Program-made: the position numbers and the translations under genes
The notes under the pieces: model-generated
The model's input: the letters and a program-made list of their open reading frames with translations, nothing else
The model's database searches: none
What the model was told of the DNA's origin: nothing
Shown: one piece after another, positions 15,356 to 24,135 of the stretch
Layout: each line of letters begins with the position of its first letter
Position numbering within the stretch: position 1 is the stretch's first letter
NCBI GenBank assembly: GCA_018241725.1
Contig: JAFEDI010000112.1
Coordinates: 1-41,704, forward strand
Origin: Pseudomonadota bacterium
GTDB taxonomy: Bacteria > Pseudomonadota > Gammaproteobacteria > Burkholderiales > Rhodocyclaceae
Length of the DNA: 41,704 bases
Direction: 5' to 3'

Positions 15356-15568
15356 TCAGGGAATCGCGGCATCCCCGTGCAGGCGGGACAGCACGGAACG
15401 CACCGGTCGACGGTCGGGCGCATTGGCACGGTGGAGCAACCAGCGTTCCCCCAGGATCTGCAGCGCACGCTGGCGCTTGGCTTCATAACCTGCGGAAGTC
15501 TCGATTGCCTCCACCTTTCCTTCAGACGCGCCAGCCTTGGGCTGGATGTCACGATGCCAGAGCAACAT
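15356..15568 (-). CDS. Small hypothetical protein on the minus strand between fliN and fliO
   Basis: 70 aa, start MLLWHRDIQPKAGASEGKVE, rich in Arg, Ala and Leu, with one predicted amphipathic helix (QRALQILGERWLLHR) and no signal peptide or membrane segment. A strong Shine-Dalgarno, GGAGG, sits 7 nt upstream of the ATG, and the stop abuts the fliN terminator, which could act in both directions. I do not recognise the family. It interrupts an otherwise same-strand flagellar cluster, which argues that the reading frame is used. A link to flagella is only positional. Confidence 0.55.
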   Translation of the reverse strand: MLLWHRDIQPKAGASEGKVEAIETSAGYEAKRQRALQILGERWLLHRANAPDRRPVRSVLSRLHGDAAIP

Positions 15569-15613
15569 GATCACACCTCCAGGACGTTATGCTCGGTTTG
15601 AGTGTGGGCATAG

Positions 15614-15632
15614 CATGCGGTTCAGCCGCATG
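15614..15632. repeat. 7-bp inverted repeat in the fliO upstream region
   Basis: CATGCGG (15614-15620) and CCGCATG (15626-15632) form a perfect dyad with a 5-nt centre. It is located between the divergent small gene and fliO, so it may be an operator for either. No sigma-54 or sigma-28 motif was found in this 170-nt gap. Confidence 0.35.
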
Positions 15633-15741
15633 AACTGAAAAGCATGAAAAAATACCGTTTTGGGCGCCTAATCTGGACTTCGTTTCGAGCCAGCTCCCTC
15701 TAAGCTCGTTTATTAGCCTCCCCATCGTGTATCGACCCATC

Positions 15742-16158
15742 ATGCGCCCCACCACGCTCGCCTCCATCGGCCTGCTGGCTCCGAGCACGTTTGCCCTGGC
15801 TGCGGACAGCACCATGGACGTTGCCGGCAGTGTTCTTCAGATGTTCCTCGGTCTCGCCCTGATTCTCGGGCTGCTGTACGCCACGCTGCTCTTCCTCAAG
15901 CGCTTCGGAGCTGGTGCCGCCGGAGGCGCCAACCTGCTGAAGATACGCGGTGCAGCCCCCGTCGGCCCGCGGGAGCGGGTCGTACTGGTGGAAGTCGCGG
16001 GCAAGGTGCTTGTCCTCGGTGTCGCCCCGGGACAGGTCAACACGCTACACACCCTTGACGCAGCCGAACTGCCTCCGGCCACAGGTGAAACGACCTTGCT
16101 CTCCGGCGGCAAGGATTTCCAGACCTGGCTGAAGCAGACCCTGGAGCGCCGGCCGTGA
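15742..16158 (+). CDS. fliO: Flagellar export-gate assembly protein FliO
   Basis: 138 aa. A signal-peptide-like N-terminus (TLASIGLLAPSTFALAAD) precedes a membrane helix (MFLGLALILGLLYATLLFL) and a cytoplasmic FliO domain with LLKIRGAAPVGPRERVVLVEV and VLVLGVAPGQVNTL. FliO helps assemble the FliP ring of the export gate. I preferred the ATG at 15742; a GTG at 15727 is in frame, and neither has a good ribosome binding site. The end overlaps the fliP GTG by 4 nt. Confidence 0.9.
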   Translation: MRPTTLASIGLLAPSTFALAADSTMDVAGSVLQMFLGLALILGLLYATLLFLKRFGAGAAGGANLLKIRGAAPVGPRERVVLVEVAGKVLVLGVAPGQVNTLHTLDAAELPPATGETTLLSGGKDFQTWLKQTLERRP

Positions 16159-16901
16159 ACCGTACCTTGCTGCTACTACGCCGCCTCGCACCACTGTGCC
16201 TGTTTGCCCCCCTGCCGGTCCTCGCCCAGGCCATGCCGGCCCTCACCAGCACTCCGGCCGGTAGTGGCGGCACCCAGTACAGCCTGTCGATCCAGACCCT
16301 GCTGCTGCTCACCTCCCTGAGCTTCCTGCCGGCCATGGTGCTGATGATGACCTGCTTCACGCGCATCATCATCGTCATGTCCCTGCTGCGCCATGCGCTC
16401 GGCACGCAGACCTCACCGCCCAACCAGGTGATGATCGGCCTGTCCCTGTTCCTGACCTTCTTCATCATGTCGCCGGTCGCGGACAAGGTTTACACCGAAG
16501 CCTGGGTCCCCCTGTCGGAGAACCGGATCACTTTCAACGACGCCCTCGACCGCGCCACCGTACCGGTCAAGGCCTTCATGCTCAGCCAGGTCCGCGAACC
16601 GGACCTCAACCTGTTCGCCAAGCTCGCCAAGACGCCCCGCGTGGAAAAGGCGGAGGATCTGCCGATGCGCGTCGTCATCCCGGCCTTCGTCACCTCCGAA
16701 CTGAAGACCGCCTTCCAGATCGGCTTCATCGTTTTCATCCCCTTCCTGATCATCGACATGGTGGTTGCCTCCGTGCTGATGTCGATGGGTATGATGATGA
16801 TGAGCCCGGCCACGGTCTCGCTTCCCTTCAAGATCATGCTCTTCGTGCTGGTGGACGGCTGGGATCTACTGGTCGGTTCCCTGGTACGCAGTTTCGGCTG
16901 A
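16155..16901 (+). CDS. fliP: Flagellar export-gate protein FliP
   Basis: 248 aa. Cleavable signal peptide (about 1-25, ending VLAQA), then four membrane segments. Family signatures: LTSLSFLPAMVLMMTCFTRI, IGLSLFLTFFIMSPV and FVIPFLIIDMVVAS-like FIPFLIIDMVVASVLMSMG. Five FliP subunits with FliQ and FliR make the secretion pore. It uses a GTG start that overlaps the fliO TGA, implying coupled translation. Confidence 0.97.
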   Translation: MNRTLLLLRRLAPLCLFAPLPVLAQAMPALTSTPAGSGGTQYSLSIQTLLLLTSLSFLPAMVLMMTCFTRIIIVMSLLRHALGTQTSPPNQVMIGLSLFLTFFIMSPVADKVYTEAWVPLSENRITFNDALDRATVPVKAFMLSQVREPDLNLFAKLAKTPRVEKAEDLPMRVVIPAFVTSELKTAFQIGFIVFIPFLIIDMVVASVLMSMGMMMMSPATVSLPFKIMLFVLVDGWDLLVGSLVRSFG

Positions 16902-16915
16902 GCAAGGATTCCACC

Positions 16916-17185
16916 ATGACCCCCACCACCGTCATCGATCTGGGCCGGCAAGCCCTGGAACTCACCCTGCTGGTGTCGGCCCCGCTGTTCATCGCAGCCC
17001 TCGTCACCGGCCTGATCGTATCGATCTTCCAGGCCGCCACCCAGATCAACGAACAGACCTTGTCCTTCGTACCCAAGCTGATCGCAACCTTCATCACCCT
17101 GGTACTGGCGGGCCCATGGATGATCACGATGATGACCGACTTCATCCGCCGCCTGTTCGACAGCATCCCCACGCTGATCGGCTGA
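16916..17185 (+). CDS. fliQ: Flagellar export-gate protein FliQ
   Basis: 89 aa, two membrane helices, with the family motif GLIVSIFQAATQINEQTLSF in the middle. It starts 14 nt after fliP with AAGGA at suitable spacing. FliQ wraps the FliP-FliR core of the export gate. Confidence 0.97.
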   Translation: MTPTTVIDLGRQALELTLLVSAPLFIAALVTGLIVSIFQAATQINEQTLSFVPKLIATFITLVLAGPWMITMMTDFIRRLFDSIPTLIG

Positions 17186-17202
17186 CGCCAGCTCTGCAAG
17201 CG

Positions 17203-17982
17203 ATGCTGTCCATCACCTCCGCTCAACTCGATGCGTGGCTGGCCGTGCTGGCCTACCCCCTGGCACGCATCCTCGGGCTGGTGAGCATGGCCCCGATTTT
17301 TGGTAACGACGGGATGCCGCGGCGCATCCGGCTGATGGCTGGGCTGGCCATTGCCATTGGCCTGGCACCGGCACTACCCGCAGTGCCCAGCGTGCCGCTG
17401 GGCTCCTGGGACGGGCTGCTGATCATCGGTCAGCAAACCCTGATTGGGCTGGCAATGGGACTGACCATGCGCATCGTGCTGGCAGCCCTCGAAGTGATGG
17501 GCGAACTCGTCAGCCTGCAGATGGGCCTGTCGTTCGCGACCTTCTTCGATCCGACGGCAGGCGGCCAGACTGCCGTCGTCAGTCAGTTCCTGACCCTGAC
17601 GTCCTCACTGATTTTTCTGGCCCTCAACGGTCACCTGCTGCTGGTGGACGCCCTGGCCCGCAGCTTCGAGTGGCTCCCTATTGCCGCCACCCCTGTCCAT
17701 AGCAAAGGCTGGCTGTTGCTGGCCCGCTCCGGTAGTGTCATCTTCGGCAGTGGCGTGCTGATGGCCTTACCTATCGTCACAGCGCTGCTGATCACCAACA
17801 TCGCTCTCGGCATCCTCACCAAGGCGGCCCCTCAACTCAATCTTTTTGCCATCGGATTTCCGATTACCCTCACGGTCGGTCTCGGCATGCTGATCATGAC
17901 GCTCGAACGCATGGCGCCGCTGCTGCAACGGCTCTACGACATGGGTTTCGAGACCATGGCGCAGGTGGTACGCGCAACATAG
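17203..17982 (+). CDS. fliR: Flagellar export-gate protein FliR
   Basis: 259 aa with about six membrane helices. Motifs include PIFGNDGMPRRIRLMAGLAI, a QTLIGLAMGLTMRI stretch and GLSFATFFDPTAGGQTAVVS. FliR closes the FliP5Q4R pore. The ATG at 17203 fits the family N-terminus (MLSITSAQLDAWL); the open frame upstream overlaps fliQ and is not FliR-like. No terminator is evident before the next gene. Confidence 0.95.
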   Translation: MLSITSAQLDAWLAVLAYPLARILGLVSMAPIFGNDGMPRRIRLMAGLAIAIGLAPALPAVPSVPLGSWDGLLIIGQQTLIGLAMGLTMRIVLAALEVMGELVSLQMGLSFATFFDPTAGGQTAVVSQFLTLTSSLIFLALNGHLLLVDALARSFEWLPIAATPVHSKGWLLLARSGSVIFGSGVLMALPIVTALLITNIALGILTKAAPQLNLFAIGFPITLTVGLGMLIMTLERMAPLLQRLYDMGFETMAQVVRAT

Positions 17983-18016
17983 CGGGTCAGATGGAGGCGC
18001 CCAAGAATGCAGGCAC

Positions 18017-18043
18017 TCAATTTCCCCGAGCATTGACCGATAT
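18017..18043 (+). promoter_or_regulatory. Candidate sigma-28 promoter before the HD-GYP regulator
   Basis: TCAATTTC (18017-18024), exactly 11 nt, then ACCGATAT (18036-18043). The -10 box keeps the CCGATA core of the FliA consensus; the -35 box is a partial match. It lies 49 nt upstream of the gene start, after the flagellar cluster. Moderate support only. Confidence 0.4.
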
Positions 18044-18092
18044 CGTTTCTTGTACGCGCTTCACCATAGCGTAGCGCACCCGCGGAGCCCCC

Positions 18093-19136
18093 ATGGCCAT
18101 AGTCATCGTCGACGACACCCCCGTAAATCTCACACTGATCCAGGCTTTGGTGCGAAAACTGACTCCCGCCGGAACCGAACTCCACGCCTTCGTCTCTCCA
18201 GTCGAGGGCCTGCAGTGGTGCGGGGAAAACGAACCGGACCTGATCATCGTCGATTACATGATGCCCGACATCAACGGCATCGAATTCATCGAAACCGTCC
18301 GTCGACGCCACCCTGCCGATGCAGTCCCGATCCTGATGGTGACCGCCGCCCACGAGAAGGAAGTCCGTTACCAGAGCCTGACCGCTGGCGCCAACGATTT
18401 CCTGACCAAGCCCATCGACCGCCACGAATTCGACCCCCGTGTACGGACCATGCTGGCCCTGCGCGAAAGCCATAAGCGCATGCGCGACTGGAATGACGAC
18501 CTCATCGCTGCGGTCGCGCGTAAGACTGCAGAAATCGTTGCCCGCGAACGGGAGACGGTCACCCGGCTGGCACGCGCAGCCGAGTACCGTGACCCTGAAA
18601 CCGGCGCCCACATCCTGCGCATGGCCCATTACTCAGAACTGATCGCCCGCCAGATCGGGCTGAACGCGGAGTATTGCGAACGCCTGCTCAGCGCCGCACC
18701 GATGCACGACGTGGGCAAGGTCGGCACGCCGGATCACATCCTGCTGAAACCCGGCCGCCTGACCGACGACGAGATGGTCATCATGCGCCGCCACGCAACC
18801 ATCGGGCATGACATTCTCAGCGGCTCCAGCTCACCGATGATCCAGATGGCCGCCGAGATTGCCCTCCACCACCATGAGAAATTCGACGGCAGCGGCTATC
18901 CGTCCGGCTTGGCAGGTGAGGCAATTCCGCTGAGCGGGCGCATCGTCGCCGTTGCCGACGTGTTCGATGCCCTGACCTCCGCACGCCCCTACAAACCGGC
19001 CTGGGAACTGGATCGGGCAGTGAACCTACTCAAGGAAGGGCGCGGTACGCACTTCGACCCGGTCTGCGTCGATGCTCTCCTGGAACAATGGCCTGCAGTG
19101 CTGGTCATTCGTGAGCGATACCAAGACCAGGAATGA
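18093..19136 (+). CDS. Response regulator with HD-GYP c-di-GMP phosphodiesterase domain
   Basis: 347 aa. A receiver domain (about 1-125) has D7/D8, phospho-acceptor D54 and K106. After a linker helix, an HD-GYP domain (about 155-345) carries H205-D206 in HDVGK, the HHHEKFDGSGYP signature with H259-H261, E262 and GYP at 268-270, plus VADVFDALTSARPYK. All metal-binding and GYP residues are present, so it is probably an active c-di-GMP hydrolase (RpfG-like). Its stop overlaps the start of the hybrid kinase by 4 nt, so that kinase is the likely partner. Position after fliR suggests motility-to-sessile control; that is inference. Confidence 0.93.
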   Translation: MAIVIVDDTPVNLTLIQALVRKLTPAGTELHAFVSPVEGLQWCGENEPDLIIVDYMMPDINGIEFIETVRRRHPADAVPILMVTAAHEKEVRYQSLTAGANDFLTKPIDRHEFDPRVRTMLALRESHKRMRDWNDDLIAAVARKTAEIVARERETVTRLARAAEYRDPETGAHILRMAHYSELIARQIGLNAEYCERLLSAAPMHDVGKVGTPDHILLKPGRLTDDEMVIMRRHATIGHDILSGSSSPMIQMAAEIALHHHEKFDGSGYPSGLAGEAIPLSGRIVAVADVFDALTSARPYKPAWELDRAVNLLKEGRGTHFDPVCVDALLEQWPAVLVIRERYQDQE

Positions 19137-22100
19137 ACGCCCCGTTTCACGCCCTGGCATCCCGCCTCGGCCTGCGCTCCCTCGGCCAGCAACTCACCTT
19201 CCTGTTCGCGCTGCTGCTGACCCTGTCGATCGGTGCCTACTCCCTCTATGTCGGCTCCGGGCAGGCCATTTACGTGGAGCGCCTCGAGCGCCGCCATGGG
19301 GACGAGCTCGGGCAGCAGATGGCCACAGCCCTCGAACCCTACGTAGCAACCGGTGATGCCCCGCAGATCCTATCCCGCCTGCTGCAGCTCCGGCCCTCCC
19401 CGAGCATCCTGCGGGTCACCGTGACCGACCGCCAGGGCGTCCCGATCGCCAGCGCCGCACGGAAGCACGAAGATGCCCCCATGGAGGCCGAAGCCATGGC
19501 CGCCACGCCACTGCTCCTGCCGACGGACAACCGGCAGGCGAGCGCCCCCCAGCCCCGGGCGCAGCGGACGATCCTTTCCTGGTCGGCTATCGGCGAGCAT
19601 GCCCCGCTCGGCTGGCTGCGCGTCGAGATGAAGCCGGTGGCCGCTGAAGAGAGCTTCCAGCACATCATCAAGGACAGTGCGCTGGCCAGCCTGCTGACGC
19701 TGCTCGCCGCCACGCTGGCCATCCTGTACTTCCTGCGCAGGCCGCTGCGCAGTCTCGAACGCGCCACCCATTTTGCGGAATCCCTCGAGAACAACCAGGG
19801 CGCACTACTGGCCGAGCCTGGCAGCATCCACGAGATCCACAAGCTGGTGGATGCCCTGAACTGGACCTCCATTCGTCTTTTCGATGGCCAGGCGGCCCTC
19901 AGCGCCAGCGAGTCCCGCAATCGGGCAATCACTGAAGCGGCACTAGACTGCATCATCACGGTGGACCGCGAAGGAAACATCATCGAGTTCAACCCCGCCG
20001 CCGAGCGTACCTTTGGCTACCTTCGCAGCGAGGTGCTGCACCAGCCCTATGCCCGGCTACTGTTCCCCGAACGCCTGCGGGACACCTATGACATCGAGCT
20101 CACCAGACAGCTCACCGACCCCCGCCCCGAGCACACCAGTCAGCGCATCGAAGGCATCGCCATGCGCAAGGGTGGCGACGAGTTTCCGGTGGAAGTGGCC
20201 CTGGTCGCCGTGGAAAGCAACGGCCAGCGGCTCGTCACCGCGTACCTGCGGGACATCGGCGAGCGCAAGGCGGCCGAAGCATACATGCGCGAGGCCAAGG
20301 AGGCCGCCGAGGCCAACAGCCGCTCGAAGAGCGACTTCCTGGCCAACATGAGCCACGAGATCCGGACGCCGATGAACGCCATCCTCGGCATGACCGACCT
20401 GGCCCTCGACACACAGCTCGACGACGAACAGCGGGAATACCTGCAGTTGGTGAAGAGTTCGGCCAACGCGCTGCTGGGCATCATCAACGACATTCTCGAC
20501 TTCTCGAAGATCGAAGCCGGCAAGCTGGATTTCGAGCACATCGACTTCAGCCTGCGCGACTGCGTGGCGCTAGCCGTACGCACGCTGCAGCAGCGAGCTG
20601 CCGAAAAGGACTTGCAGCTCACCGCCCAGGTTTCTCCCGACGTCCCCGATGCCCTGGTGGGCGACCCGCACCGCCTGCGTCAGGTACTGATCAACCTGCT
20701 GTCCAACGGTATCAAGTTCACGACGGCTGGCAGCGTGCAACTGATCGTCCAGCCCGGTCAGGCCGGCGGCGACGGGAAGGCCGCGATCCATTTCCGCGTT
20801 CGCGACACGGGCGTCGGCATCCCCGCCGAAAAGCAGAGCCTGATCTTCGAAGCCTTCTCCCAGGCTGACACCTCCACCACACGCCGCTACGGGGGTACCG
20901 GGCTGGGCCTGACGATCAGCGCCCAACTGGTTCAAACGATGGGTGGCCACATCGGAGTGGAAAGCACACCCGGCAACGGCAGCACCTTCCATTTCACCGC
21001 CCATTTCGATCGTGGCCAGCAGGCCGTGGCGATCGATGACGAAGCCCACCTGGACAACCTGCCGGTACTCGTCGCAGTGGACAACCTGGCGGAACGGGCG
21101 ATGCTGGTGGAGTTGCTCGAACAGTGGCGGATGGCGCCGCTGGCCATGCCCGATGCGGCCAGCACCCGACGCGAGCTGGCCGAGGCCAGTACCAACGGCC
21201 ATCCCTTCCAGGTAGTCATCGTCAGCACCCAACTCCCTGACGCCGAGGGCTTCGAACTGGTCGGGGACATCCGGCGGGTCGCCCAGCCGCAACCCTGCAT
21301 CATCATGCTGGCCGGGGAAGGCCGGCGCGGCGACGGCGCCCGCTGCCGGGAGCTGGGGATCTCTGCCTACCTACCGATGCCGGTACAAGCCTCCGACCTG
21401 CTGAACGCCATCCTGCTGTCGATCGAATCCGTCGATGCGCAAGAGCACGACCGCAGCCTGATCACGCGCCACAGCCTGCGTGAGCAACGACGGCAGTTGC
21501 GCATTCTGCTCGCGGAGGACAACATCGTGAACCAGACCCTCGCGCTGCGCCTGCTCGAAAAACTCGGACACCAGGTCGAGGTTGCCAACAACGGCGCGGA
21601 AGCCGTCGAACTGCATGCCCACGGACATTTCGACATCATCCTGATGGATGTCCAGATGCCCGTCCTCGGCGGCTTCGAAGCCACCGCCCGGATACGAGAA
21701 AGAGAAACTGCCGGTATGCCCCGCACCCCCATCATCGCCATGACCGCCCACGCCATGAAAGGCGACCGGGAACGCTGCCTGGAAGCCGGCATGGACGGTT
21801 ACCTGTCAAAGCCGGTCCATGCCCCCGATCTGGTTGAAGTTCTGATCAACAACGTCGGGCACGGCGATCCGGCCCCGCTCCCGAGCACCGAAGCAGCTCC
21901 AATTGACGCTCCGATTTTCGACCGCGAGAAGGTACTCGCCAACCTGGGTGACGACGAAGAGCTGCTGGACCAGTTGATCGAGATGTATGCCGAAGACGAA
22001 ACGCGCATGGTGACCACCGTGGATGCCGCCGTGGCCGCCGGCGATGCCGAGGCGCTCTACAACGCGGCCCACGCGCTGAAGGGGGCTGTATCCAATTTCT

Positions 22101-22243
22101 GCGCCGAACGGGCCCAGGCCAAGGCCCAGCAACTGGAGCGGCTGGGCCGCGAGAAACAGTTGGCCGATGCACCGGCCATTCTCGCCGAATTGCACCAGGA
22201 ACTGGTCTCGCTGCGGGAAGCCTTCGGCCTCCCGCCCCGGTAA
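19133..22243 (+). CDS. Membrane hybrid histidine kinase (PAS-HisKA-HATPase-REC-REC-HPt)
   Basis: 1036 aa. A membrane helix (about 22-42), a periplasmic sensor of about 140 residues and a second helix (about 183-205) lead to a HAMP-like linker and a PAS domain (about 260-375). HisKA has H408 (SHEIRTPM), and the ATPase domain has VRDTGVGIP and GTGLGLTIS. The first receiver-like domain (about 645-760) lacks its phospho-acceptor (S698 in place of Asp) and its lysine (M749). The second receiver is canonical (D839, K893). The C-terminal HPt has H980 (HALKGA). Layout resembles BarA/RpfC-type phosphorelay sensors. It overlaps the HD-GYP gene by 4 nt, so output probably goes to that regulator. It converges with gloA with a 5-nt gap. 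Confidence 0.93.
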   Translation: MNAPFHALASRLGLRSLGQQLTFLFALLLTLSIGAYSLYVGSGQAIYVERLERRHGDELGQQMATALEPYVATGDAPQILSRLLQLRPSPSILRVTVTDRQGVPIASAARKHEDAPMEAEAMAATPLLLPTDNRQASAPQPRAQRTILSWSAIGEHAPLGWLRVEMKPVAAEESFQHIIKDSALASLLTLLAATLAILYFLRRPLRSLERATHFAESLENNQGALLAEPGSIHEIHKLVDALNWTSIRLFDGQAALSASESRNRAITEAALDCIITVDREGNIIEFNPAAERTFGYLRSEVLHQPYARLLFPERLRDTYDIELTRQLTDPRPEHTSQRIEGIAMRKGGDEFPVEVALVAVESNGQRLVTAYLRDIGERKAAEAYMREAKEAAEANSRSKSDFLANMSHEIRTPMNAILGMTDLALDTQLDDEQREYLQLVKSSANALLGIINDILDFSKIEAGKLDFEHIDFSLRDCVALAVRTLQQRAAEKDLQLTAQVSPDVPDALVGDPHRLRQVLINLLSNGIKFTTAGSVQLIVQPGQAGGDGKAAIHFRVRDTGVGIPAEKQSLIFEAFSQADTSTTRRYGGTGLGLTISAQLVQTMGGHIGVESTPGNGSTFHFTAHFDRGQQAVAIDDEAHLDNLPVLVAVDNLAERAMLVELLEQWRMAPLAMPDAASTRRELAEASTNGHPFQVVIVSTQLPDAEGFELVGDIRRVAQPQPCIIMLAGEGRRGDGARCRELGISAYLPMPVQASDLLNAILLSIESVDAQEHDRSLITRHSLREQRRQLRILLAEDNIVNQTLALRLLEKLGHQVEVANNGAEAVELHAHGHFDIILMDVQMPVLGGFEATARIRERETAGMPRTPIIAMTAHAMKGDRERCLEAGMDGYLSKPVHAPDLVEVLINNVGHGDPAPLPSTEAAPIDAPIFDREKVLANLGDDEELLDQLIEMYAEDETRMVTTVDAAVAAGDAEALYNAAHALKGAVSNFCAERAQAKAQQLERLGREKQLADAPAILAELHQELVSLREAFGLPPR

Positions 22244-22248
22244 TCCGC

Positions 22249-22635
22249 TCAGTTCCGGGCCTGGATCAGTTCGACCTTGTAACCGTCCGGGTCTTCGACG
22301 AAAGCAATCACCGTCGTGCCATGCTTCATCGGGCCGGCCTCGCGGACGACCTTGCCGCCGCGCGCCTTGATCGCCTCACAGGCGGCGTAGGCGTCGGGCA
22401 CTTCCAATGCGATGTGGCCGTAGGCCGTGCCGAGTTCGTAAGACTCGACGCCCCAGTTGTGGGTCAGCTCGATGACCGCCCCTTCGGACTCGTCCTGATA
22501 GCCGACGAAAGCCAGCGTGAACTTGCCTTCCGGATAGTCGTGACGGCGCAGCAGGCGCATGCCGAGCACTTCGGTGTAAAACGCGATGGATCGATCGAGA
22601 TCGACGACCCGGAGCATGGTGTGCAGAAGGCGCAT
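22249..22635 (-). CDS. gloA: Lactoylglutathione lyase (glyoxalase I)
   Basis: 128 aa, the usual bacterial length. Metal ligands of the Ni-type enzyme are visible: H5 (LLHTMLRV), the Glu of AVIELTHN, the His of YGHIALEV and the Glu of GYKVELIQ. It converts the methylglyoxal-glutathione hemithioacetal to S-lactoylglutathione in the cytoplasm. It is the last gene of the glyQ-glyS-gmhB-plsC-ygjP-like run, 15 nt after the metallopeptidase gene. Confidence 0.97.
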   Translation of the reverse strand: MRLLHTMLRVVDLDRSIAFYTEVLGMRLLRRHDYPEGKFTLAFVGYQDESEGAVIELTHNWGVESYELGTAYGHIALEVPDAYAACEAIKARGGKVVREAGPMKHGTTVIAFVEDPDGYKVELIQARN

Positions 22636-22650
22636 GGAGCTTTCCTCGCT

Positions 22651-23373
22651 TCAAATGTGCGGAAGGGATGCCGCCACCTGGCGGAGCGCCTGGCGGGCGG
22701 CAAGGTGATCGGGGTACAACGACTCCACTACGGACCAGAAGCGCGGCGAGTGGTTCATCTCGACCAGATGAGCGACCTCGTGGGCCACCACATAGTCGAT
22801 CAGCCCCAGCGGCAGATGGATCAGCCGCCAGTGCAGGCGAATGCCGCTGCGACTGCTGCAACTGCCCCAGCGGGTGCGCGCATTGGTCAGCCCCACGGTG
22901 GGTACCGAACGCCCCAGGCGCAGACAGAACTCCTCGACCCGATTGGAAAACAGCTCCAGGCCGCGCTGCTGCAAGCCGCGCAGCAGCAACTGGCGGGCGT
23001 CGCCACCACTGCGCAGGGCCAGTTCGAGAATGCGCTCGGGGCCGGATTCATGCCACAACACGCGGTTGTTGCCCCGCCCGAGACGGAGCTGCCAGGTATC
23101 ACCAAGCAACGGCAGTGTTGCCCCGTCCTCCGGTACGAAGGTCGGCAGCGAAGTGATCTGCGGTCGATGATGCAATTTGTCGACGACCCAATCCGCATGG
23201 CTTCGGATGAAGACCTCAACGTCTCGCAGATTCACCCGCTGCGGCACACCGACAGTCAGGCCACGATCGTCGATGCGCAACCCCAAGGTCTTGCGCACAC
23301 TGCGGCGCAGCCGATAGACGACCCGCTGTCCGTTCAGGACTATCTCGCGGGTCTCGACGGCCGGCGCCGTCAC
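22651..23373 (-). CDS. YgjP/SprT-like zinc metallopeptidase (DUF45)
   Basis: 240 aa. The C-terminal half contains the zinc motif HEVAHLVEMNHSPRFW, preceded by RTRWGSCSSRSGIRLHWRLI and YVVAHEVAH, the typical DUF45 pattern. Upstream, the RRSVRKTLGLRI and VPQRVNLRDVEVFI segments are also family features. I chose the GTG at 23373 because it overlaps the plsC stop as GTGA; the open frame continues further upstream only as an overlap with plsC. The physiological substrate of this family is unknown. Confidence 0.87.
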   Translation of the reverse strand: MTAPAVETREIVLNGQRVVYRLRRSVRKTLGLRIDDRGLTVGVPQRVNLRDVEVFIRSHADWVVDKLHHRPQITSLPTFVPEDGATLPLLGDTWQLRLGRGNNRVLWHESGPERILELALRSGGDARQLLLRGLQQRGLELFSNRVEEFCLRLGRSVPTVGLTNARTRWGSCSSRSGIRLHWRLIHLPLGLIDYVVAHEVAHLVEMNHSPRFWSVVESLYPDHLAARQALRQVAASLPHI

Positions 23374-24122
23374 GCCTGGACCGCTTCCTTGCGGGAATGG
23401 TCCCGGTAGTGGTACGGAAACAGGCGACGCATCTCGGCCTCGATCCACTTCTCGGCAAGGGCGTTGATCTGGTCGGCGGACAGACCGGTGGTATCGATCA
23501 CCGGTCCGACGCTCACCACCACTTCGCCCGGGCGCTTGAAGAAGGCATTGCGCGGCCAGAACTCACCGGCATTGTGGGCCACCGGCACCACCGGCGTGCC
23601 GGTCTGTGCGGCCAACCACGATCCGCCGGCCTTGTAACGCTTCTTGCTGCCCGGCGCGACGCGGGTGCCCTCCGGGAAGATCGTCACCCACAGGCCATCG
23701 GCCAGGCGCTCGCGCCCCTGGGCTTCCACCTGGGCCAGCGCATCCTTGCCGGCGGCCCGGTCGATCGCGATCATCGGCATCTGGGCGATGCCCCAACCGA
23801 AGAAGGGCACCTTGTGGATTTCCTTCTTCATCACGAAGACCATCGGCGGAAAGATGTCCTGCAGCATGATGGTTTCCCAGGCCGACATGTGCTTGGAAAG
23901 CACGATAGCCGGGCCCTGGGTCGGAATGTTCTCGGCACCGATCAGGCGGTAGGGAATCCCCAGCACGTGCTTGATGACCCAGCCCATGATGCGCGGCCAG
24001 CCACGGATGATCTTGTGGCGGGTTTTCGGCCCGAAGGGGAAGGTAGCCATGGCAATCAACGCATACAGCGGCGTGAAGATGCCAAGGGCCAGCATGAACA
24101 GCAGATTGCGGATCAGAACCAC
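23370..24122 (-). CDS. plsC: 1-acyl-sn-glycerol-3-phosphate acyltransferase (PlsC)
   Basis: About 250 aa. An N-terminal membrane helix (LLFMLALGIFTPLYALIAMA) is followed by the acyltransferase blocks: SKHMSAWET (an HX4E variant of the HX4D motif), FPEGTR and the VPVAHNAGEFW block. It acylates lysophosphatidic acid in membrane phospholipid synthesis. Start uncertain: GTG at 24122 lies 13 nt past the gmhB stop; TTG at 24158 would overlap gmhB. The stop overlaps the metallopeptidase GTG by 4 nt. Confidence 0.9.
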   Translation of the reverse strand: MVLIRNLLFMLALGIFTPLYALIAMATFPFGPKTRHKIIRGWPRIMGWVIKHVLGIPYRLIGAENIPTQGPAIVLSKHMSAWETIMLQDIFPPMVFVMKKEIHKVPFFGWGIAQMPMIAIDRAAGKDALAQVEAQGRERLADGLWVTIFPEGTRVAPGSKKRYKAGGSWLAAQTGTPVVPVAHNAGEFWPRNAFFKRPGEVVVSVGPVIDTTGLSADQINALAEKWIEAEMRRLFPYHYRDHSRKEAVQA

Positions 24123-24135
24123 GGAGCGGACACTT

